DNA of 64,000 nt from Scleromitrula shiraiana (lineage: Eukaryota > Ascomycota > Leotiomycetes > Helotiales > Sclerotiniaceae), in assembly GCA_028455995.1 (NCBI GenBank), contig JABELC010000002.1:2790001-2854000 (forward strand). The letters are read 5' to 3'. Of this stretch, positions 58,272 to 64,000 are shown piece by piece (within the stretch, counting starts at the first letter, position 1; the number at the start of each line of letters is the position of its first letter). The notes beneath the pieces are model-generated. The model was not told the origin of the DNA and did not search any database. It saw nothing but the letters and a program-made list of their open reading frames with translations. A program made the translations under genes and the position numbers.

Positions 58272-59095
58272 ATGGTACGTACTATCTAACATGTTAACTG
58301 TTCTTAAGCTCTTTTCTAATATATCTTTAAAATGTAGTCTCAATCAGGGTCAGTCCAGTTCCCCCCACTACTTAGCCCCACTATCCTCGATGGCTTCGGT
58401 GTCACCGCCGACTCGACTTTACAGCGGATATATCACTATAATATACTAGGAATCATGGAACCAATAATTGACGCATTTCCGCAGTATTACCGTCGATCAA
58501 GAATGTATCGACAAGTTCAACGAGATGAAGCTTCAAAAGAAGATCAAGTGGATTGTCTACAAGATCAACGATGAAGGCACAAAGGTTGTTCTCGACCAAT
58601 TCAATGAGAGCGCCGACTGGGAAACCTTCCGTGAAGTCCTTGTAAATGCCAAGGCACTCAACAAGAACGTATGCGGATTCTACAAAGTTATGTACCCGAA
58701 TCAGGCTGATGAAAAACGTAGAAATCCGAGGGTAAAGGTCCACGATACGCAGTTTACGATTTCAACTACGAGTTGGCCAACGGAGAAGGACAAAGGTACG
58801 CAACTACAGAACATTTATGCAGGGTCTACAAGCTAATATAATATTAGAACCAAGCTTACCTTTATCTCATGGTCCCCTGATGATGCTACCACTTTCGTAA
58901 GTTAATGCCTCAAATGTAAATGATCATAGCTAATATTGTGCTTAGCCCAAGATGATGTACGCTTCCACAAAAGAGTCTTTCAAGCGCGCTTTATCCGGTC
59001 TTTCGGGCGATGAACTTCAAGCAAACGACGAGGCAGACCTCGAGGAGAACGAGATGCTGAAAACAGTCAGCAAAAACACAGCTGCTCTCAAGTAG
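58272..59095 (+). CDS. COF1: Cofilin / actin-depolymerising factor
   Basis: Six coding exons: 58272-58274 (only ATG), 58338-58348 (11 nt), 58485-58668, 58722-58795, 58848-58896 and 58946-59095, 156 aa. The joined start M-SQSG-ITVDQECIDKFNEMKL, then YAVYDFNYEL, LTFISWSPDDATTFPKMMYAS and KRALSGL are the ADF-homology fold, including the actin-binding long helix region K-M-M-Y-A-S-T-K. Ser4 after Gln matches the N-terminal phosphosite region, whose use in fungi is uncertain. Cofilin severs and depolymerises actin filaments at patches and tips. All introns are 49-136 bp with GT...AG and phases agree. The C-terminal tail beyond the helix is acidic. Confidence 0.95.
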
Positions 59096-59380
59096 ATGCA
59101 TGCAGATGTTATGATTTCGAGGTTGATGGCGGCAGAATGGGGAAGATCATTGTTTCACTGGGTGCTTATTTGCCTGTGACGATATGCATGGGGGCGAATT
59201 TATTCTTCTGAAGACAAATTATTCAATTCAGCGTGACGAACATATCAAGACATCAAAAGCGACTTTTACATGTAACTCTTTCAATATTCTTGCAACGGTG
59301 TCTAATCCAGCATTTTTCTGAACGCACTTGCCTTAACCCCTCGCTATGGTTCTGATTCATCTACTCGTTTTTTGTGCATC

Positions 59381-60051
59381 CTATTTACTGCTTTCCTGCC
59401 AGGCTGTCCTGAATACATCATACACCTTCTCTCCTTGCTCCTCATCCCTTAATCTTTGTACCAAGAAACCTTTTAGGTCTCCCCAAAACTCGTCTCCTGC
59501 GAGAACCTCTGCCCCACTTGGTCCTTGTGCAACTGGTGCTTGTACTTTCTCTGTAGTTTCTGGTTTCTTCACCGATGCAGCTCCACCCATAACCATAACA
59601 CTAAATTCAGCATTCGTTTCTTCTTCCCCGATGACTTCTTTTAAGATCTTCGAGTCTGCAACTGGTTTCTTCTTATACAAGATCCTGAGCTTGTCTACAG
59701 CAATGCTCTCCTTTTCAGATAAAGATTCCTTCAGGTTGAGAATAGAGGTGTCGGGTGATAGCGCGGAAAGTGTCACATCGAGAGGTGGATTTCGCAGTGA
59801 TTTGAGAGATACAGATATACTGCGCTCTTGTCCTGGTGCTAACTTCTGTTTCTTCGCAAAAGGTTTTGACATCTTTGGAAGAATAACCTAGAACCCCGGT
59901 TAACCTAAATATGCTACACGAAAATGGAGGGGAAACATACTGCCCCTCTCGAAGGGTAATTCCTTGGGTCTTCGACATGATCGGCGGAAAGTTTGGTGGG
60001 TCGTGAGTCGAGAGTTTGGAGGAAAGAGGTCGCAAAACTGAGCTCAGTCAT
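59381..60051 (-). CDS. GET5: GET5/Mdy2-like ubiquitin-like protein
   Basis: Exon 1 60051-59941, intron 59940-59888 (GTATGT...TAG, phase 0), exon 2 59887-59381, 205 aa, close to yeast Get5 (212). The N-terminal ~37 residues (LSFATSFLQTLDSRPTKLS... DPRNYP) are the Get4-binding part. The centre (~52-130) is a ubiquitin-like fold (SVSLKSLRNPPLDVTL, LRILYKKKPV). The end GDEFWGDLKGFL and VYDVFRTAW is the Get5 homodimerisation helix pair. With Get4 and Sgt2 it hands tail-anchored proteins to Get3 for ER insertion. It lies head to head with NOP2 with 275 bp between starts. Confidence 0.85.
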
Positions 60052-60326
60052 TTTGAATAGATGTTGAAAGGTTGACTGAAACAATAGAACTGAGTTGAAC
60101 TTCAAATAAACTACAAACCAAATCTCATGAACATTGATGATGCTTGATATCAAAAGTCTTGGCATCGGAGAATCGGCGCCCGAATGATAAACTAGAATTT
60201 GCGCTAAACCTTATCAACGAGAAAATTATGTTCGTCTAGAAAAAAAAGTTCCCCAAATCGCATCCCAAAAACCTCAGATCTTTCAATTCAAATTTACGTT
60301 AGCAAATACCTCAGACTTCATTCAAG
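60052..60326. promoter_or_regulatory. Bidirectional promoter GET5 / NOP2
   Basis: 275 bp between divergent start codons, so the two genes very likely share a nucleosome-free promoter. No specific site assigned. Confidence 0.5.
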
Positions 60327-62450
60327 ATGGGTGTAGGACGACGTATGAAGAAACAGGGCATGCCTGAGCCCCTTGACGAGGCACATTTCACCAATTTAAA
60401 GCGCAAAGCTGGAATGTCAGTGGCAGAATCGAGAGCAGAATCATTACAATATGCGAGTTCAAAAAAACGCAGAACTTCCGATAAAAAGGCCAATGGAATT
60501 GCCAATGGAAAAAAGAACTCGGCGGCAAAAAATGCTACTAAAGGAAAATTCACAAATGCTCTCCCGTCGCAAAAATCTGCCATGAGAAAATCCAAAAAGT
60601 CGGAACCCGTACCTTTACCTATGTCCGACGAAGAAATGGAAGACGATGACTCTGATGCGGCAGACTTGATGAATGACGAATTTGATGACTTGGAAGGTTC
60701 GGATGAGGAGGCAGGAGGCTTACCCGATGATTTCTTGGGTTCCGACAGTGGAAGTGATGTTTATGATTCAGAAGAGGACCATCAAAAAGCCATATTCTCT
60801 GAGGATGAAGATGAATCTGATGCCGAAGAAAAATTAACTGCAGCCAACATTGCGGGATTGTCAAGAAAATTGGACGAACAGAAGGCAGAGGAGGCTGCTG
60901 ATGCACAGGCTGAATTGGAAGAGGCTGCAATGCAAACAAATATTGCTGGAGATAAACCACATATCTTTGACGACAGCGATGACGAAGGAGAGGGTGTTAA
61001 AACTAATGCTCTCTTGGCTCCCGACTTACAGCTTCTACGAACTCGAATCAACGACACTATCCGAGTTCTCGACGATTTCTCCAATCTAGCAGAAGAGGGA
61101 CGATCAAGAGCAGAGTATACAGCTCAATTAATCAAGGATATTTGCGCCTATTATGGATATTCAGAATTTTTGGCAGAGAAATTGTTCAATCTGTTTCCTC
61201 CAAAGGAAGCCTATGCATTCTTCGAAGCCAACGAAACTCCTAGACCTGTTGTCATCCGTACCAATACTTTACGAACACACCGAAGAGATCTCGCACAGGC
61301 GTTGATCAATCGTGGAGTGGTTCTAGAGCCCGTCGGAAAATGGTCTAAAGTTGGTCTGCAAATCTTCGAGAGTGCTGTACCCCTTGGAGCTACTCCAGAG
61401 TATCTCGCTGGTCACTACCTCCTTCAAGCCGCCTCCTCTTTTCTCCCAGTCATGGCCCTTGCACCTCAAGAGAACGAACGTGTTCTCGATATGGCCTCCG
61501 CTCCTGGTGGAAAAACAACACACATGGCCGCATTAATGAAGAACACAGGTTGCATTTTCGCAAATGATAGTAACAAATCTCGTGCTAAGGGTCTCATTGG
61601 TAATATTCATCGTCTCGGAGCAAAGAACGTGATTGTCTGCAACTATGATGCTAGAGAATTCCCGAAGGTCATTGGAGGATTTGATCGTGTCTTACTCGAT
61701 GCACCATGTTCAGGAACCGGAGTTATCGCTAAGGATGCCAGTGTTAAGACCAACAAAACCGAGAGAGATTTCCTTATGCTTCCTCATTTGCAAAAACAAC
61801 TTCTTCTCTCGGCAATTGACTCTGTCGACCACGCAAGCAAAACTGGTGGATACATCGTTTACTCGACATGTAGTGTCACAGTTGAGGAGAATGAGCAGGT
61901 TGTGCAATATGTACTCAACAAGAGACCTAATGTCAAGCTTGTGGAAACCGGCTTGGCTTTCGGTAAGGAGGGATTCACTTCATACATGGGCAAGAACTTC
62001 GACAAGAGCTTGAAGATGACCAGGAGATATTATCCTCATGCTTACAACGTCGATGGTTTCTATGTCTCCAAATTCAAGAAGACTGGTCCTTCGCCGAAGA
62101 GCAAGCCTGGCGACAAGGAGGTCGAGAAAGAATTGAGCGAGTTGGATATTGATAAGAGACCTATCACGGATGACGAAACTGAAGAAGACGCTTTTGGTGG
62201 ATGGGACGAAGATGAAGATGCAGACTTCATGGAGAAGGCAAGGAAACACACACTGAAGAGGAAGGGTATCGATCCAAAGGCAGATAAAACCAAAGCAGCA
62301 AAGAAGAGCGAAGAGAGCAAGGAGAAGACAAGTACAAAAGTAGATACCACCAAGGTAGTAGAGACACCGAAGGAAGAGACAACCGCCAAGGTAGTTACTC
62401 CTGAAAAGGGATCCAAGGAGAAGAAAAAGAAGAATAGCAAAGCCAAATAA
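60327..62450 (+). CDS. NOP2: NOP2, 25S rRNA m5C methyltransferase
   Basis: Intronless, 707 aa. The N-terminal ~215 residues are Lys- and Asp/Glu-rich (nucleolar targeting and acidic runs such as DEEMEDDDSDAAD). The catalytic half carries the NOL1/NOP2/SUN motifs in order: SAM motif I VLDMASAPGGKTTHMA (~384), FANDSNKSRAKGL, DAPCSGTGV (~456, Cys of motif IV) and YSTCSVTVEENEQVV (~511, catalytic Cys of motif VI). These two cysteines define RNA m5C methyltransferases. The Lys-rich tail after ~620 is disordered. Nop2 methylates C2870 of 25S rRNA and is needed for 60S assembly. Full length, intact. Confidence 0.96.
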   Translation: MGVGRRMKKQGMPEPLDEAHFTNLKRKAGMSVAESRAESLQYASSKKRRTSDKKANGIANGKKNSAAKNATKGKFTNALPSQKSAMRKSKKSEPVPLPMSDEEMEDDDSDAADLMNDEFDDLEGSDEEAGGLPDDFLGSDSGSDVYDSEEDHQKAIFSEDEDESDAEEKLTAANIAGLSRKLDEQKAEEAADAQAELEEAAMQTNIAGDKPHIFDDSDDEGEGVKTNALLAPDLQLLRTRINDTIRVLDDFSNLAEEGRSRAEYTAQLIKDICAYYGYSEFLAEKLFNLFPPKEAYAFFEANETPRPVVIRTNTLRTHRRDLAQALINRGVVLEPVGKWSKVGLQIFESAVPLGATPEYLAGHYLLQAASSFLPVMALAPQENERVLDMASAPGGKTTHMAALMKNTGCIFANDSNKSRAKGLIGNIHRLGAKNVIVCNYDAREFPKVIGGFDRVLLDAPCSGTGVIAKDASVKTNKTERDFLMLPHLQKQLLLSAIDSVDHASKTGGYIVYSTCSVTVEENEQVVQYVLNKRPNVKLVETGLAFGKEGFTSYMGKNFDKSLKMTRRYYPHAYNVDGFYVSKFKKTGPSPKSKPGDKEVEKELSELDIDKRPITDDETEEDAFGGWDEDEDADFMEKARKHTLKRKGIDPKADKTKAAKKSEESKEKTSTKVDTTKVVETPKEETTAKVVTPEKGSKEKKKKNSKAK

Positions 62451-62621
62451 ATAGGGTATTAATAACTGGAGGGTTGTGTTAACTTTTGTACTTGGTTTGG
62501 ATCCTCATGTATTGGCGTTCGAGGTGGAATAAAACTTCTTTGTAGCTCTTAGTATGATCAGGAATGATGAATCAATCGCCATATGATGTTCCCGCTCATG
62601 CATTTCATATTCCACATTCAG

Positions 62622-62898
62622 TTCGAGTTGTTCAAATTCTGCATATCTGTTCAGTTTGCATATAATCAAGTTGATATATTCATCATTAATTACAATATTC
62701 ATATTACATATAAACATTCAAGACAAAGTTGACTTGAAGACAGTTTAATATCTATATCTGGAACAGACATTTAAAATTTATTTTTGTAAATTATTTTCGA
62801 ATGTTTACATTTTGAATAGAAATTGAAAATATATTCATTTAAATTATATTTAAATGTCTATTCTTCAAACAGATACTTGAAAAGGAATTAGCTCGCCT
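62622..62898. mobile_element. MITE-like element, family B copy 3
   Basis: The left end TCGAGTTGTTCAAATTCTGC then ATATCTGTTCAG and the inverted right end GCGAGCTAATTCCTTTTCAA then GTATCTGTTTGAAG match over ~33 bp. The AT-rich interior holds a further palindrome (AGACATTTAAAATTTA at 62765 against ATTTAAATGTCT ending at 62859). No ORF. Its right end runs into the RNase H-like fragment. Confidence 0.55.
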
Positions 62899-63223
62899 AT
62901 CTATCGCCATCGCCGTCAAATATGCACGAATCTACCGCCCTGCCGGTTGTTCTGTATTTTTCGGCGCAAACTCTCACAATATAAATGCGAGTGTGACTAT
63001 TCCGTATCCTGGTCCACAGACTATTGAATCTGCGGAGTTGTATGCTATAATCAAGACATTGAATCGAGTTCATCAGCTGATTCTTGGTGGCCAGGATGCT
63101 AGTCATGTGGTTGTTAAGACGGGCTCGAGATATTTGGCTAGGAATATGAGGCAACGTGTTTGGAAGTGGTATGGGAATGGAAATAGGTTCAGCAATTGGA
63201 AGAGGAAACCATTTGTTAAGTGA
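62879..63223 (+). pseudogene. RNase H-like domain fragment
   Basis: A frame open from the MITE-like element to TGA 63223 encodes ~114 residues without a good start codon. It reads like the middle and end of an RNase H fold: AGCSVFFGANSHNINASV, then PGPQTIESAELYAIIKTLN (helix with the catalytic Glu), a strand HVVVKTGSRYLARNM where active enzymes have T-D-S, and WKWYGNGNRFSNWKRKPFV, matching the W...G.....W..KPV end of RNase HI. The first strand with its Asp is missing and the T-D-S Asp is Gly, so it cannot be an active enzyme. Likely a broken copy related in fold to the gene at 27108-28829. Confidence 0.5.
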
Positions 63224-63511
63224 ATATGAGGTTTTATGCATATTGTTGTCCCAGTTTTTTCCAATCATCATATTTTCATATGTTTAATGCCTGTGTTTTC
63301 ATTCATTGACACTACAATCACTCCAATTCATTTCCAAAAAGATACTCATAAGTCAGGAGACTAATACTTGTACATGGTAGTGCAAAAGGATTCAAAATCT
63401 AAATGAGAGGATGTTATTAATGGAACGAAAATACGACATCGTTGTTGGATTCTGCGAGGTCGACGGAGGATAACGAGAAGATGAGACAATGGCTAGAGAT
63501 ACTTTGAGGTC
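63224..63511. other. Spacer with no gene
   Basis: AT-rich, no convincing frame on either strand. Confidence 0.4.
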
Positions 63512-63653
63512 GAGATATTTAAGTTTTGAATGTCCATTGAGTTTATATGCAACCAAATATACATATAATATTAAAATTTATGATATTTGAATTACCTATA
63601 AACGTTCAAAAAATCTTGCACGGACATTCGAAATTGAAACAGCTCGAGTAGAT
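63512..63653. mobile_element. MITE-like element, family B copy 4
   Basis: 142 bp. The left end TCGAGATATTTAAGTTTTGA then ATGTCCATTGAG and the inverted right end TCGAGCTGTTTCAATTTCGA then ATGTCCGTGCAAG match at ~24 of 32 positions. AT-rich interior, no ORF. Fourth and shortest copy of the family. Confidence 0.5.
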
Positions 63654-64000
63654 GGGTTAGACGATTGACACAAGACTGTTGATATGTGTTCGAGGTAGTA
63701 ACCATGTTTCGGCATATGTTATTCATTACGTATTCAAAAAAGATATACGGACATTCCTTTGGTACCGAAATCCATGTGATGGAATAAAGTCCGGGTTTAA
63801 CCGTCTTCATATGTTTCCGATCTATTGCCTTCAAAATGACACTATGAACGGCTGGATCATAGTGCTGATCTAAAATCGATTTATGACGTGAGTGATATTC
63901 GGCGGTCCTTCGCTGTCGGGTTCTCTGGCTCAAGATTCATTTTGCGGCAATTGGTGAGCCATAGTGGTATCAACAGCTATGACGATATCCTCACCCAAGC
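63654..64000. other. Window end, no supported gene
   Basis: Frames here on both strands lack motifs. A gene running in from beyond the right edge on the minus strand cannot be excluded. Confidence 0.3.

Noticed and set aside
63592..63933. 113-codon minus-strand ORF at the window end
   Set aside because: TTG start, overlaps a family B element end, no motif.

Overview
The window looks like nuclear DNA of a filamentous ascomycete. Genes are split by short introns (about 48-264 bp, GTATGT/GTAAGT-type donors, CTAAC-like branch sites, YAG acceptors). Intergenic spaces are large and AT-rich. The recognisable set is fungal: HSP60, cofilin, NOP2, GET5, Scd6/Lsm14, Byr4, XRCC4, a SelO homologue and a PEX39-like peroxin. 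The 2EXR, BTB and small Myb-like families suggest a leotiomycete of the Botrytis/Sclerotinia kind. That placement is inference from family content, not from a marker gene.

Layout. 1-1.2 kb: disordered C-terminus of a larger protein cut by the window edge. 2.2-3.3 kb: an inverted-repeat (MITE-like) element directly upstream of a small secreted cysteine-rich protein. 3.8-8.8 kb: a decaying block with two divergent 2EXR genes carrying apparent frameshifts and a badly frameshifted SRPBCC pseudogene. 9.7-25.4 kb: ordinary genes, namely an aldo/keto reductase, the SelO-family AMPylator, Scd6/Lsm14 (P-body RNA binding), a PEX39-like PTS2 import factor, Byr4 (septation GAP scaffold) and XRCC4 (end joining). 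25.4-27.1 kb: microsatellite-rich spacer. 27.1-35.2 kb: an RNase H-fold protein lacking two catalytic aspartates, a BTB protein, and a second BTB gene with a damaged or unclear 3' end. 36.8-43.8 kb: a same-strand array of four small Myb/SANT-like genes that share one phase-0 intron position. A fifth, larger helix-turn-helix gene follows at 47.9-50.1 kb. 50.1-55.3 kb: gene-poor, with three MITE-like or tandem-repeat structures. 55.3-62.5 kb: a dense housekeeping block of HSP60, cofilin, GET5 and NOP2. 62.6-63.7 kb: two further MITE-like elements flanking an RNase H-like fragment.

The housekeeping genes are functionally independent, as is normal in fungi. GET5/NOP2 and PEX39-like/Scd6 are divergent pairs that probably share promoters. 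The most interesting material is the Myb-like array with its conserved intron position and one GC-AG intron, two families of short inverted-repeat elements (two and four copies here), and the catalytically defective RNase H-fold genes. All splice models were made by eye from reading frames, motifs and family expectations; none was tested against transcripts.
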